DNA of 64,000 nucleotides from Clytia hemisphaerica (taxonomy: Eukaryota > Cnidaria > Hydrozoa > Leptothecata > Clytiidae). How positions within the stretch are numbered: position 1 is the stretch's first letter; each line of letters opens with the position of its first letter. This document shows, one piece after another, positions 9,649 through 22,314 of the stretch. Both the position numbers and the translations under genes were made by a program. The notes beneath the pieces were generated by a model, which worked only from the letters and a program-made list of their open reading frames with translations, searched no databases and was not told where the DNA came from. The DNA lies in NCBI GenBank assembly GCA_902728285.1, contig CACVBU010000732.1:1304337-1368336 (forward strand), in the 5' to 3' direction.

Positions 9649-12600
9649 ATGGCGGCGAATCAACAACCAATTTTTATATCAGGTACCATTCCTCAAGGGG
9701 CTCCTCACCCTCAGCAAATTCCACATCAACAGCCTGGTGTTTATCAGACCCATCCTAACATCCACCAGCAACATGTGAAGCCTCCAGAACAACAGATGCA
9801 GCAACCACCACCTCAGCAACAGCCTCCTCCTCAACAGCAACAACAACAACAGCAACAAAATGTTGTCGAATCAGATCCTCTTGCAAAATATGGAAATTTG
9901 CTTTCTATCCTGAAAGAGTCTATCAATGTAAGAACTTTTCTTGTGATTATCTTGAGGGCTGATAGGGAAAGTACCAGTGGAGTTTGAAACATGGAAAAGC
10001 CCTGTGTATGAGAGGTCATCGGTCTGGACATGATGATGATATAATATAAAACTAAGGGTGGTCAGTCGAAATTTCAAACTCAAATGCAAAATGTCATACC
10101 AAGTTTAATGAAAAGCCCTTATCCTCAGAAAAATAATGAGGGGTCACTCATCTTTAAGCCTTTAGTAGTTTTCCAGTTATTTCATTTCAAAGTTCCATTT
10201 TTTGAAGATTTGTGTGCAAAAACCTCCCGCCATCTTGTAATCTCTTCGCGGCACTGAAATCAAAAGTGTTTCACAAAAAAATTCTTGCAAGAAGTTTGGG
10301 GCGAGTGGGTTTTTCCATAGCGCAAGCTACAGAGGAGGTCATCATACCATTAACTTTCCCTTAGCGCTTTCCACCCGAATCTATTTGATTAAAGATTTTT
10401 TCAGATTTGGAAAGAAAAAACATTTATCTTGTTAAAATAATAACGTTGGTTGAAAAATATTGTAAATTTAAAGGAAATATGTAGTTTAAGTGCTTATTTT
10501 AACTTCCTGAAAAAAGTAAAACGCTCTAGTCAGCCAACGTGGTACGTTTCAAAAGCTAAACTGTTACGGGGGAAAATGCAAAAAAATTCAAGCCGATAGC
10601 TGTCTTCGATGGGCAGCTCTTTTGATTTTAGTAACCCCTGGTAAAAAAATTTCCTGTGCTGTGAACAAGAAGTTTGAAAAAGCATTTAAGTACTCATTTT
10701 CAAATTTTGAAAGAACGAAAAGACATATCTTGATAATTTCTTTTGCAAAAGAAAGCTGAATAAATTCTCTTGAAGTTGGAAAAAGTATTTGTGCTAGAAA
10801 ACCTTTCCTTCCTGGATTTATGTAAGTTTGAAGATTTTTTTTCAAAAGTCAGGTCACGAAATTGTTGAGTACAGATGTCAAATAAGAAATGGCTGCCAAG
10901 CAAACACTGGCAAAAGCAAAAAATGAGGAGTTTTCAATCACCTACTACAGCATCAGAACAAAAGAGAGAAATGAGGACCCTCCCGGCACTCCAGAATTTT
11001 CCAGAGTTTTCCGAAGCAGCTAAAAAACACAATTTTTCTCTTCAAAAAGTTACATAGACCTTCCACTGCTTCTGGAGCAAGTGATTTTTAACACGTTCTA
11101 AAAAACCGTTGAAACATAGTTACAAAAAAATCTTGATATGATGGTTCAGCCATTAATGAAATTGAATTTGTCACATTATATTCGAAAGCATTACTGGTCG
11201 AAATGTGGAAAAAATTAAAAAGTGTGAGGTTTCACTTCCATGAGTCTGCTGATTTCTTAAACTACGTGCGTGCGCAGTTAGTTATCACATGATTAGCACA
11301 GTGAACGCTATCGTGATTATATCGAAAATATCGTGCTCCAAAACACCGTATGTGCTCCGGAATCTTCTAGTTCTGGAGCACAAATAAACGGCACTTTTTG
11401 CTCTGGACGTTTCCAGAGCGCCGTGAGGGTTCTGAGAAATGCTGTAAAATATCGTGAAGTCAGGTAACTTACATCAGTGGAGGGAAACTTGCATAGCCAT
11501 CAAATGACTGACTAATCAAAGCAGCAAAATTTCAAAACAAATGAACTACGCAGCTCCGCTTGCAGCCCTACTCTACCATTTTTGTTTTTATTTAAATTTG
11601 TATTTGAGGGCTATACATGTTGATGCAAGTTACCTGATCTCACGATACCAGGCGTGGTCAACCAAAACCTATCAAACTGATTTTCGGAATCAAACCATCA
11701 AATTTCATTGAACGAAATCGAACAATAGGTGTTCAATTACAGAACCTGATCAAACAGTAATCGAACTTCATCGGAAAATCTTCAGTTCGATTAAAGTTTG
11801 ATTACTTATCACAGTTTGATTAAGTTCGATCAGTGTTTTTGTAGCTCAAATGGTTCCAATTTTTTCTAGCAGCTCTAGCCTAAACAATCCCCAACAATTA
11901 TTGGAAAAGACTCAAAGAGTTCTTCATGCGTGAAGAATGATTTGTGAACAAAAACTGTTAATCGAACACATAAAGTACAATTGAACTTTACCAGAATTTC
12001 TCAGTTCGATGACTGTTCGAGTTGGTTTGGTAATCAAACACCTATCGTTCGATTAAGTTCGATTTAGTTCGATTAGTTTGGTAATCGAACAATTCGATTG
12101 ACATCGCCTGGAAAATAAAAAGTAAACAAACCTTGAACCTTTTGTCTGTCAAAATAAAGAAAATATTCTAGTATTTTTATATACAGAAATAAATCCACTT
12201 TCTACCAAACCTACAACAACCACCAGCAAGGTTTCAACGCTGCGACATTACTGGCAATGAATTCTGACTTAAATAATGTTGGTCCAGTTCCCTGGAAAGG
12301 GTATAATTTCACTTCCAAATGAATTATTTTTACAATATACATTTGTCTTCTCACAAATCCAAAATTATAGGTTATAAAACCAACACGGGGGTTAATTTCA
12401 AATGTCAAATCAAACTTTATAAAGATCAAACATTTAAATCACTTGTTTTCATAATATTTGGAATAGTTAGGCAGTTACGCACTATCTTCAACCAAATCTC
12501 AAGCAAGCTGACTGTTCCTAACTTTCTTTATGCCATTTCTCAGAAGAAATGGAGGATTGTGGGTGAAAATGACGTCATACAGAATCGATCTATATACCAA

Positions 12601-15416
12601 GACCTTGCCGTAATCTTATCTAAAAGAGATGGCATCATTAAAAGTAGCCATAAATTCAAAAATTTATCGTTTCCTTAGAAAAATTCATCGTATTGCTTTG
12701 TTTCTTAATGACCATTAATTAGGTGCTACTCATTTAAAAAGACCGGAATGGGACAATTGTGTAGGGATCGCAGTGTAAAGAACAGGTCTACCGGAACAAA
12801 CTACTCTCCTACTTGGTCTACCCATTAATTGAAATATCTTTATTGAAATATCTCTATCTCAAATATGTTAGACTGCAGTAAAATCATTTGTGAAAAGGAC
12901 ATTGATTAGAGGTATTCTAGATAAATTGCTGAGAAAATCATCACTCTCTTAGTATTCTAAGACATCAATCTCTTAGCATAATGTGACCTCTTAGTATCCT
13001 ACAACCTAATATGAGTCAAATATCTCAGTATGTTAAGAGGTTGTACCGTAAGTTGGTCTAATGTTGACATCCCTCTTCTAATTTCGACATCCTTCTTTAG
13101 AGATAGGAATAATAGGAAGGTCAGAATCACTGATGGACTCCTCAACTGATTGCTAAGTAAAGAAAATTTAGTTTCAATCGGCGATTCTGACCTTCCTATT
13201 ATTCCTATTTCTAAAGAAAGGTGACGAAATTAGAAAAGGGATGTCGACTTTAGACCAGCTTACGGAAGTATAGTCCATAGTCTTAGTATGCTAAAGTTAA
13301 ATCCTGACTGCTTTTTTTCGGAAAACAAGTCAAGGAAACTTTTTTTTTAAAAGTCAGAAAAATCAGGGAAATATTTTTTCTGAAAATCAGGAAATCAGGG
13401 AAATTTTTATGGCAAAAACTGGAAAATCAGGGACATTTAAAAACAAAAAAATGCATGAGAAATGAAACTGTTTTATTGCACGAGACAATGTGGAAATGCA
13501 TGAGTTGGCGCACAGTTTTGACTAAAACTTCTATATCAAGATTACTAGATTTGGAGTGAATTTTTCATTCGTTCTCAGACAGTGGTTTCATTTTCGATTG
13601 CAATCCAAAATCTTAGCAAAGGGCTGCTCGCTTCACCATACCACCAATCAGGGTTACTTTCATAAGTGAGGGGTAAACTCTCATCAGTGAAGTCTGCTGA
13701 TTGGAGGAATCAACAGACTTCACTGATCAGCACTGATCTGCAATTTGTGTATTTAGCTGGAGTGAAAACAAAATATTGCCATCAACAAGAAATGAAAAAA
13801 GTTCTGATTAAGATTTTACCTAAAAGTACATTTTATGTGAATGTCCAAATTTCCTGCCTTCAAGTTTTTACACTGCACTGGGAATGTTTGAAAATTACAA
13901 AAAGTGCCAAATGTTTGGAAAGCTTTATCATATTTCTTACTTCTTTTTTTAGAATTTGATCACTCATACAATTTACATTTTACAAAATACAACTTCTGGA
14001 CAGTGTAGGTGAGTCAGTTTGTTAATTGATACTCTTTGAAGATCTGCTGAATCCCTTTTTATCAGCAGTACTGCAGCTATTCCAGATAAAGAGGTACACG
14101 ATGTCATAATAAGAACCCTCTTTTGACTGGATACTACCAGTAGAACCTATTTTAGGCGTACAAACTTTCGCGATCAAAAACTTTCGCGATTTTTGCGGAT
14201 TTTGGCCTTTTTCGTGAAAGTTTATGCTCGCGAGGTTTTCTTTAAAAAATTGAATATCTATAAAACTTTGAAATCGTAATAAATATAAAATTTTCAGCAT
14301 ACTTCTAGAAAATTTTCCTTTTAAAAACTCTCTTTTTTATTCAATGATTTGCGAAAGTTTAAATGCTCGCGAAAGTAAATGTTGTAAATTTTGTAGATTT
14401 TTTTGACCTCGTGAAAGTTTCTGCTCATGAAAGTTTGTACGCTTAAAGTATAAGCACTGCGACCGATGCATCGTCTAGGCATTATATACGCGCGTAAAGG
14501 CGGTTCGATCAGGCATAGACTCCCGAAATGACCGCACTACTGTAATCAGGGTGCACGGAAGAGAATTTCAATAAATCTTTCATGTAAATGCTTTGTTCAA
14601 AGCACTTTTTCTAATGAATTAATTTTGATCGACGATCGGTACGCAAACTATAGTTTTGGGGGTTAAATATACTGAAAATCTTTGCAACCAAAGATATATA
14701 AAATAAACTGAACCTTCTTTCTTCTTTATACTCAGACAAAGTGACATTCAGAATTTGAACAAATGTATTGAAGATTTCAACAACATCAACGATCAAGTAT
14801 ATCATTGGCTGGTAAGGTTTTTTTTTACAAAATCTTCATTCAGATTGATTAAAAACCTGTGCACAGTTTTTTTAGGTAAGAATTTAATAATATATATAGA
14901 GTGAGCCTCGCGATTCTTAAAATTTTGGAAGAAGGAAAGGCGAAATATATTTTCCCTTCAAAACATCGCGAAAGGTGAAAGGAAAATGTCGACATACTGT
15001 TATAACTGATAAATTATAAGTAATGAAGTTTCCTCTTTATTGCTCTTGCGATATGCTCGCCGTTAAAGGATGTTGCCATGTCATCCCAATTCTGTTAACT
15101 AAAATTTGACAATCCCTTTCTTTTTTTGCGTAATTTTGACAAACGTCTTATTCATTTCCAGACGCTAGCTGATTCAACAGTCAGACAATATTTGATTGGA
15201 TCGAAATTCTCCAGCTTGACATCTTTGACAACGTCGTTAAGTATGCCACAAGCACAACAAAACCAGCAAAATAACAATTCTACTGACCAACCAAAAGACG
15301 TTCTGTTTTATTCACAGTATCTTTCTAACGCTAAACGACACGTTGCAGCTACTAAAGAGCTGAGAAGCATGCTGTCTAATTTTGCAGATGATTTATGTAA
15401 GGATGAGACGGGTTGA
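9649..15416 (+). CDS. MED29: Mediator complex subunit 29
   Basis: Tail/head-module Mediator subunit (Intersex/MED29 family) acting in RNA polymerase II transcription. Exons seen are 9649-9927, 14736-14811 and 15162-15416 (TGA). Exon 1 starts in a good ATGGCGGC context and encodes a Pro/Gln-rich arm with a long glutamine run, then DPLAKYGNLLSILKESIN, which matches the first conserved MED29 helix. Exon 2 encodes IQNLNKCIEDFNNINDQVYH, matching the DKCLEEFYALCDQLE segment. Exon 3 covers the C-terminal helices (DVLFYSQYLSNAKRHVAATK). Exon 1 ends in phase 0 while exon 2 needs phase 2, so a short exon (roughly 18-30 residues) must lie in the 4.8-kb intron; I could not locate it. Length otherwise fits the ~200-residue family. 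Confidence 0.85.
11648..12111. mobile_element. TIR element rich in TTCGATT motifs, in MED29 intron
   Basis: The 5' end CCAGGCGTGGTCAA and the inverted 3' end TTGACATCGCCTGG form a 14-bp TIR with two mismatches. The interior is a dense field of TTCGAT/ATCGAA and GTTTGATTA variants on both strands. There is no coding capacity. A related field with the same 3' terminus is at 23281-23924. Target duplication is not clear. Confidence 0.6.
13046..13265. mobile_element. foldback MITE with ~85-bp arms, in MED29 intron
   Basis: CCGTAAGTTGGTCTAA at the left is mirrored by TTAGACCAGCTTACGG at the right, and pairing continues through GACATCCCT, CTAATTTCG and GATAGGAATAATAGGAAGG to a loop near 13130-13180. 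The arms show only scattered mismatches. The element is flanked by TA on the left. It is non-coding. Confidence 0.8.
14149..14448. mobile_element. TIR element (GGCGTACAAACTTTCG family), in MED29 intron
   Basis: The element starts TTTTAGGCGTACAAACTTTC and ends GAAAGTTTGTACGCTTAAA in inverted orientation. Inside, CTTTCGCGA, GCTCGCGA and GTGAAAGTTT motifs recur in both orientations. Relatives occur at 61041-61954 and, as partial copies, inside the coiled-coil gene array (43140, 47810, 50880). Confidence 0.7.
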
Positions 15417-16705
15417 TAATCATCGTAGTAAATACACTTAATTTGGAGAAAAAAATCGTGGAGGATCCATATACTAGTCGTATGAATAGAGACTTGCTGA
15501 CTGACCCAAATGATATTTGGTAAGCTGTGCTGGGAAGGCTCTTTGGAAAAACACTGATGTGAAATGTTCGTTGAAAGATATCATGACATTCAGAGATTGG
15601 AAAACAGGTTTAACAAGTTATTTCTTTGTTGAAGAGGTACATTATTAAGAAGCTGAGAATACGTTAAGAAAAGCTTTAGATAATTTACAATGACATCATG
15701 ACTTGGACTTAAGCAATATTAGCCATGATGTAAATTAAAAGATATGGTTTGATTTTGGTATAATTTTTATATTGTTTTGTATCTTTATCGGTGTGAACAA
15801 TAGAAACCGTAAAATAAACAATAATTAACTGAACAATGAATAATTTTGATAAATGCAATCCTCCAGTCGAAAATTGATATTTTTAATAACCAAGTATGTA
15901 AATAGCGTGCAAAACCAAATATGAAATGCTGGACATTTTATGGAAGAATATTGATTCAGCTAGCTCGATTGCTTTATAAGAGCCAGTAAGTTTCTGATGA
16001 GATACGAGTGTTCTTATTTTTTAACACTTTCAAGCTTAAATCTTTCATATCTTGTTCTTATTTTAGGCAAAATTTAGGGTTTCTTTAGACTTTATATCAA
16101 ATTTTTACTACTTTCAACCACAATTTGCCCCAAAATGCAGACATTTCAAGCTCATTGTTGTTCTTTTTTCGGTGATTCTGAGCCTCGTTGTTCCTTTTTA
16201 AAATAGAGTGTATTTTATAAGTTCATTAATTTCGGGTGACCTTTGTATTTGTTCTTCTTAGCTCACAGCCCTCTAATCTCTCAAAGCAATATCATCATAC
16301 CTTCTATGATTTTGTTCTAGATGCAAAGGAATTTTAAATTTTTATTTATTCAATATTGAAATAAGCTTTTCTATTACTCTAGCTAGGTATCTCGAACGAA
16401 TAAAAAAACTTGATGATCAGGTTTTTAAATTAAAACAGTCACAAACTTTGAGCTTTAAAACTTTGTCAATATCAACGCGATTCATATTTGTACAGCTTTA
16501 AAAGGTTTTTCGAAATTTATTTGTCGGTATTTTTCATCTATAATTAGTAAAAATATGAACTTTGTATTATTTGCAATCATTTCTAATGAATTACTACTTA
16601 AAGCTTCAATTCGACATTCCAGACGGTATCGAATGCACAAGGTCTAGTTGATTGCAACAAGAGAAGACTTTCCAAGTTAGATGACAAGTCGACTCAATAT
16701 ATTCA
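15417..16705. other. MED29 3' UTR and spacer with a dispersed GTTCTTATTTT repeat
   Basis: An AATAAA-like stretch near 15812 may end MED29. Around 16005-16250 a block with GTTCTTATTTTAGGCAAAA and AGCCTCGTTGTTCCTTTTT resembles blocks near 34560 and 63300-63530, so a dispersed repeat is present. No gene is seen. Confidence 0.5.
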
Positions 16706-17653
16706 ATGTGTAAAGACATTATGGATCCATTAGCTGCATTGATCGCTTTAATATTTTACGGTGCTTCCATCTTCATATTAAACGTTTTAACATTCGTGGT
16801 ACAAATCAACCGACGTAAATCACTTGGTTATCATCAATATCCATTATGTTGGATACTGGTCGCAAATGCTCTGGTTGGTGCACTCCCTTTACCCTTGTAT
16901 GGGCTCAAAAAATATGGAGTTACAGATCCTGAGATTCGGTCACGAATATGTGCCGCGTGGAGATTCACACATTTTCTTTGTATTCATTATTCAACTGCTA
17001 GCATCGCCATTATGGTTATAGATCGTATAAAAACATTATCCACCTTTCGTATTACAATACTCACACGTAAGCATCGTCTATTTATCGATATCTCAAACAT
17101 CATATCATGGATTGTCTTTACAATATTCGATTTAGGCCCTTTCTACATTTCCCAACCTGGATTGAAAGAGAACTGCCCTTATCAGCTAACAGCTACTTGG
17201 TCACTCATACTGAATAAAGTAACAATATTTGTACCACAGTGTATTATAGGACTATGCTACTGTTATATTTGCTTTGTAGCTTATCAACAAAAGAAAAAAA
17301 TTATATCAACAACTGCATCATTGGTACATCACCATAGTAACAGTGTTCGGAAATGGCGCTCCATCCTGGTTAAAATGAAAGTGTTGAAGGAACTATTGGC
17401 AGTTATCGGTTCATACGTTTTGTGTAATTTGCCGGCCTCTATTTACTACACGATCGAGTGGCAGTGTTCTGAATGTTTTCCAGGTAACTTTGAACCAATC
17501 AGAACTTGGTTGACTTTCTTTCTGAAGCTGTTAGTGATGTCCCATGCCCTTATTGTACCAATGATCTTCTTTTGGAGTAGTCCAAAATTTCGAAGGAATG
17601 CTAAATATTTATTGTCAGGGCAGAAAGAAAAAATGCGCAAAATCTCTTCCTAA
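16706..17653 (+). CDS. class A (rhodopsin-like) G-protein-coupled receptor, intronless
   Basis: A 315-residue seven-helix membrane receptor. Hydrophobic segments fall near residues 8-33, 46-66, 88-107, 127-149, 164-194, 228-249 and 268-291. Class A landmarks are present in weakened form: Asn26 in helix 1 (FILNVLTFVV), Cys82 at the start of helix 3 with Cys157 in loop 2 for the usual disulfide, Asp106-Arg107 in the DRY position (IDRIKT), CNLP in helix 6 in place of CWxP, and a degenerate NPxxY (IVPMIFF) followed by SPKFRRNAK as helix 8. The N-terminus is only a few residues long, so a small ligand or peptide binding within the helices is likely, but the ligand is unknown. Met at 16721 (MDPLAAL) is an alternative start. 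It resembles the orphan, intronless rhodopsin-type receptors that expand in invertebrates. Confidence 0.8.
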   Translation: MCKDIMDPLAALIALIFYGASIFILNVLTFVVQINRRKSLGYHQYPLCWILVANALVGALPLPLYGLKKYGVTDPEIRSRICAAWRFTHFLCIHYSTASIAIMVIDRIKTLSTFRITILTRKHRLFIDISNIISWIVFTIFDLGPFYISQPGLKENCPYQLTATWSLILNKVTIFVPQCIIGLCYCYICFVAYQQKKKIISTTASLVHHHSNSVRKWRSILVKMKVLKELLAVIGSYVLCNLPASIYYTIEWQCSECFPGNFEPIRTWLTFFLKLLVMSHALIVPMIFFWSSPKFRRNAKYLLSGQKEKMRKISS

Positions 17654-17970
17654 TATTATACTTTTTACATTATATTTAGCTATTTTTGACTCCATTCTTT
17701 TCTATCCTTAGGGCCTGTTTACATGGATTTTCGGTACGGTCTGAGATCCAGACCGTTCTGAGTTTCTGTCTTGTTTACATAAGGTGTTTCGGTACGGGCT
17801 GAATTTTCAATTGCGGTTCGGGCTGGTCGTAGTACTTTCTTTAGCGGGTCGAATGTTTACCAACCACAGATCTCAAAATAAAAACTTTCCCGTCGTCAGA
17901 AAACTTTCGAAAAAGCCGCTCCGGTACTTTTTTTTAGTCCTGTTAATAATAGGCCCGAAAAGTTCGTTTG

Positions 17971-18342
17971 CCGCCTACTTTTTTTGATCTCGCGCACCGA
18001 AAACAATTAAAATGCTAGATCCTATCCATCGGCGCGAAATTTAAAAAGTCAAATTTTTGCTTCAGCCCTTCGGGCTTTACAGATATCTATCTGTGATCTG
18101 ATACGCATGTAAAACGCTAGGCTGCTGGCATCCACTAACGGATTCGTGCTCCTTATAGAGGATGCTTAATAAGCGATATTTCCTTTGTCCAGAGATTTGC
18201 CGCCTTTAGCCGATATACGGCTAAAGACATTTTTAGCTGGCGAGTGTCTACAAATATAACATTACGTAATGTTTAAATTTTCTGTGAGGCACCAAATCAT
18301 AGATTGGAAAATATATTTGGATTTCGAAAAAAAAGTAGGCGG
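17971..18342. mobile_element. 372-bp TIR element, CCGCCTACTTTTTTT ends
   Basis: CCGCCTACTTTTTTT at 17971 is matched exactly by AAAAAAAGTAGGCGG ending at 18342. The interior contains two small hairpins (AGCCCTTCGGGCT near 18064 and TTTAGCCGATATACGGCTAAA near 18206). It is non-coding and the target duplication is unclear. Confidence 0.65.
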
Positions 18343-19984
18343 AAGGAAGTTTGTTTGTTTTTCTTCCTCCTTTCTTGTTTAATGTGGAGATTTTGTAAAA
18401 GATGACAAATTAGATTTATTTAATTTAAGTGCCCTGATGTATCTTCTGTGTGCACCAACAAAATTTTGCTTCATAAAACTACATTTTGATGCTTGAATTT
18501 GGACTTGTATGAGTGTATAACTTTTTACCACACTGGATTCGTTGATCTCTTTGGTTCCAGATAATTGTTATCATGTCAGTTCTACAGATATGTTGCAGAT
18601 TATTTCAAGGTATTCTAGTTATGTATGTACAGTCCATTTTGGGGGTCATATTGAATATTTCTGACATTACTTCTTTATGATTTCTACAAAAAGGGACTGT
18701 TGTTGTTCCTTCAACAAGGGCCTTTAAATATTAAAACAAAGAAAGAACTCTTCTTCAACTTTGTTATTTCACTTTTTAATACTGTGTGCCCTTTGTATCT
18801 TTTCAGGTACTTAACAAGAGATTGGAGTGTTTCTGGTTGTTTTCTTTCACTTTTGTGTTCATATTTGTATTTTTTGAGCTTCGACCGAAGAGCTGATGGA
18901 AGAGTTTCGATAAATTTACGGACCAGATATCTTATAAAAGCAAAAGTCAAAAATAAATCTACAGACTGTACATTAGCCTCCGTCTCGGAAGAGGACTGGG
19001 CCCGAATTTGCGGACGTTTTCACAGTTTCACTTTCGTTTTCGGCTATACGACAGCGTTTTCAAGCAGAAAGCAGAGGCAATCTGTGAAATTATGGCAGGG
19101 AATGCTAACCTATTTTTCCAGTGTTTCTCAAGATTGGAGCAAGATTATTGTTCTAGAAAGTTCATAAAGGCCTAATAGTTTCAGATTAGTATGATTTCAT
19201 CAGAAAAAACATTTACACCAAAGCTCCTTATTGATATGTGAAGGCTACCAAAAATAGCAATGTCCTCCATCAGAACAACTTTAACATAAGGAACAAGGAC
19301 AGTCAAGAAGTCTACTTTGTTGAAAATTTTCACAAAATACTTAGAGAAAATGGTACTATGGAAGCCCATTCTATACTCCTAAATGATAGTTGAAAGATCA
19401 GCAGTTGAGAGGGTTGATTAAAATAGAACTCAAAGCACACAATATAAAAGTATACATATATATTTGTCCAGAAAGAACTGGCATGTTGTTTGCTTTGTTT
19501 TGGTGTTTAAAAATATGTACTTATCAGTCCTAAAAAAATACAAATTCGAATATAATGAGGGCAATGAGTCTGGTTAAATGTTACTATATTTACAAGAAAG
19601 GATTACTGAAAAAATACTACTGTATGTACTACTGATGAACTAAACTCAAAAACTTTACCATAAATTTACATTACGCCAATCTAAAAATCTATCTTTAATA
19701 GCAACAAAGAAAAAAACATGGCTCAAAGTTTTAAAAACAGAGCTAGTCAGAGCTTCAATTCAGTAGGTATAGAGCTTTCAAAATTTGAAAACAGACACTG
19801 CATTGGTTACTACAAGACATACTATCCACACGGTTTTTTCGATTCATGAAAAAAATAAAGTATTTATCAAAAAAAGGTTCCCTTTTTTTTTGGTAATCAA
19901 TTCCAACAAACAACAATCAATATAACAGTTTTTTGAAAACCATCCCACATTGTAAACATTATCAACCAACTAAACCCACACCGC

Positions 19985-20290
19985 CAAAATTGTAAAAATA
20001 AGTCAATATAATTTCCATCAACAATTTCTCGTAAAATGTTTTTTTTCCAACATTCTGATACCAATCATGGCTGGAGGCATCATGTGTAGAGTGACTGTGT
20101 GGCATTTCATTGCTTTTAATGATCAGGATACCAAACATCAACCAAACAAAACTGATGCCAAGCCAAATCTGTCGATTAAAAATTTCCATGAAAATTATAA
20201 TTGAAACTTATCTCGTAAAATGCTTTTTTCAACATTCTGGAGGTGTTCAAAGTTAGAGGTATCATATGTAGAGCCAAGCAATACATGAAA
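19985..20290. repeat. diverged direct repeat, two copies
   Basis: TCTCGTAAAATG followed by a T-run, CAACATTCTG and, ~25 bp on, CATCATGTGTAGAG occurs at about 20031-20092 and again, diverged, at about 20211-20275. The copies are ~180 bp apart. No function is apparent. Confidence 0.5.
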
Positions 20291-21349
20291 AGTCATTTAC
20301 TATCCCATTTGCCATGAGATATATGAGTCAACAAATCAAACAAACCAACAAATCATGTCTCTTCACTTTCATGTCACATCGTGTTTGTATGGGGTATCAG
20401 AAAGCCAATCCACAAAAAGGGCCATCTTCCTTTATTATGGAGTGTTCCAAAACTATTGGTAGGTTGTTTGGAAGTAAAGAAACCCACACAGTTTGTTTTA
20501 TTTTGAAGATTTAACTTGAAAACAAACTGCATCTTTCCAGCAAAAACTCATGTTTCAACCTGCTACATAACATTGGTCAGTCGGGTCTGCTACTAACATG
20601 TAATAGTTTTATTATAGCCGAGCTTGAGAATCCGTAGGCAGAACTTGTAACATGTATTATGTGAATAATTCTGTCAGTCGACTTGAATCACGATACATTA
20701 CTTACATTTCACTGGATGCATTTTCGCTGTGAAATTATCCGCAAAATTTTCTGACCGCGTTCTGAGACGGAGGCTAATAATGCGCGCATCAGATTGTTTT
20801 TTATCTTTTTTCTGTTTTGTTTTTCTGGTCTGGGATTCAAATTTCGAATGTAAACATTCCATTGAAAACGTTCGAAACGATCGTTTTTGCGCGCACATCA
20901 ATGTCAATCAAATTATTAACTCGCAAAGATTTCCTTTGCGAACCGGAAAGCGGTTGGTAGATCATTAAGCAGACCTATACTACCTGAGGTTTTGTAGAGG
21001 TCTGCGATTCAGACTAGTAAAAACGCGGGAAACCATAATGTATACCAGGCCATATATCGGATTATGCCCTTTTCTCACTACATAGTTTCTGTCCAAAATG
21101 GTAACATTGCTGCATGTCGAAGATGGAAGATTGTCGAGCGAAAGAAAATGTGCCAGAAAAGCCAAAATCCTGATTAATTTCTTTTGTAAAAGCTGTAAGT
21201 AAGTTTTCGCTGGTAAGTTTGTAGACCTGACTTTCAAGTGTGTCGAAATTTGTACTCTCAACAAGCTGTATTATTGCTCCAATATGTGAGCTGCAAAAAA
21301 CTGTGTGTTTTGTTTTTAAAATACCACTCTGAGCACTAGAGATAGAGTC

Positions 21350-22314
21350 CCCTGCCCAGTTGGCGACCGAATGTCTTTGAACCCAGAAAAGTCATACAAA
21401 AACAAACCTCTGGAGAATTTCTTTTGGTAGTAATCTGCCTTGACCTATTTCCCGTACTGTGTAAAAAAAGTTCTAGAAAAGAACGAGTAGAATCCGAAAG
21501 ATCCAACTTTGCACGGAAGCACATGAAAAACCCGGATTTTTCTTAAAAAATAAAAAATGGCTACCTGTGGACAAAAAAGCTTCGCAAGAAAAAACGCTTC
21601 AACTCCCACTCCAAAAAATACTTGTCCAAAACGATGAGTATGTTAGAAAGCATTTCTGTAAAAATCAGCTCGATACAGCCAGTTTTTTTCGTTTGAAATA
21701 TTGATAAAAAAGTTGACGCAATCAGCTTCGAAATTTGACGTCCAGTCTGCGACCGACCAAACTCAAAAAATGAAAAAGAAGACTCTACATTGCGATTAAA
21801 AAATTCCAGACGCGAAGAGAAAAAAACAGACTTAAAAAATTCCCGCGTTTTTATCAAATGAAGACTCTCCATAGACCCCACTTTCAAAACAAAACAAAAA
21901 CAAACTTTAGAAAAAAATGGCGACTTGAAAAAAAATTCTGAAAAACATGTCGAAGGGAAATGTAAGTGAGCTATTTTAAAACAAAAGAACGAGTGTAAAT
22001 AAATGTAATACGGGAAAGCTTATGAGTTTTTTTATCATCCTGATCAATTAATACGACCTTACCTGCAAGTAGAGCACTGATTTTTTCTTTCTCGCGATCG
22101 GTCGCAGACTGGGTACGTCGGTCGGGAACTGGGCACTAGTACCGCTTGCTTCGAAAGCTTTTTGTTCTAAGAAGATCGCCTCAAATAAAAAATCAAAACA
22201 AACATGAAGAGCATGTTAAAAGTTGTCTAACCGTTGGTCGAAAAGGATTTTCAAAAAAGTAAAAAGTAAGTGAAAAATTTGAATCAAAAATTTTCGGTCG
22301 CCAACTGGGCAGGG
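21350..22314. mobile_element. 965-bp TIR element with nested inner TIR
   Basis: A perfect 22-bp inverted repeat bounds the element at 21350-21371 and 22293-22314; its core is CCCAGTTGGCGACCGAA. A second, related inverted repeat, CCAGTCTGCGACCGA, lies inside at 21742-21756 and 22098-22112. There is no transposase. The similarity of outer and inner repeats suggests one family member inserted in another or an internally duplicated end. Confidence 0.75.

Noticed and set aside
18700-19167. 155-codon ORF between GPCR and the desert repeats
   Set aside because: Low-complexity Phe/Leu/Ser-rich translation, overlaps a repeat-like segment (GCCTCCGTCTC motif also near 20765), no domain features.
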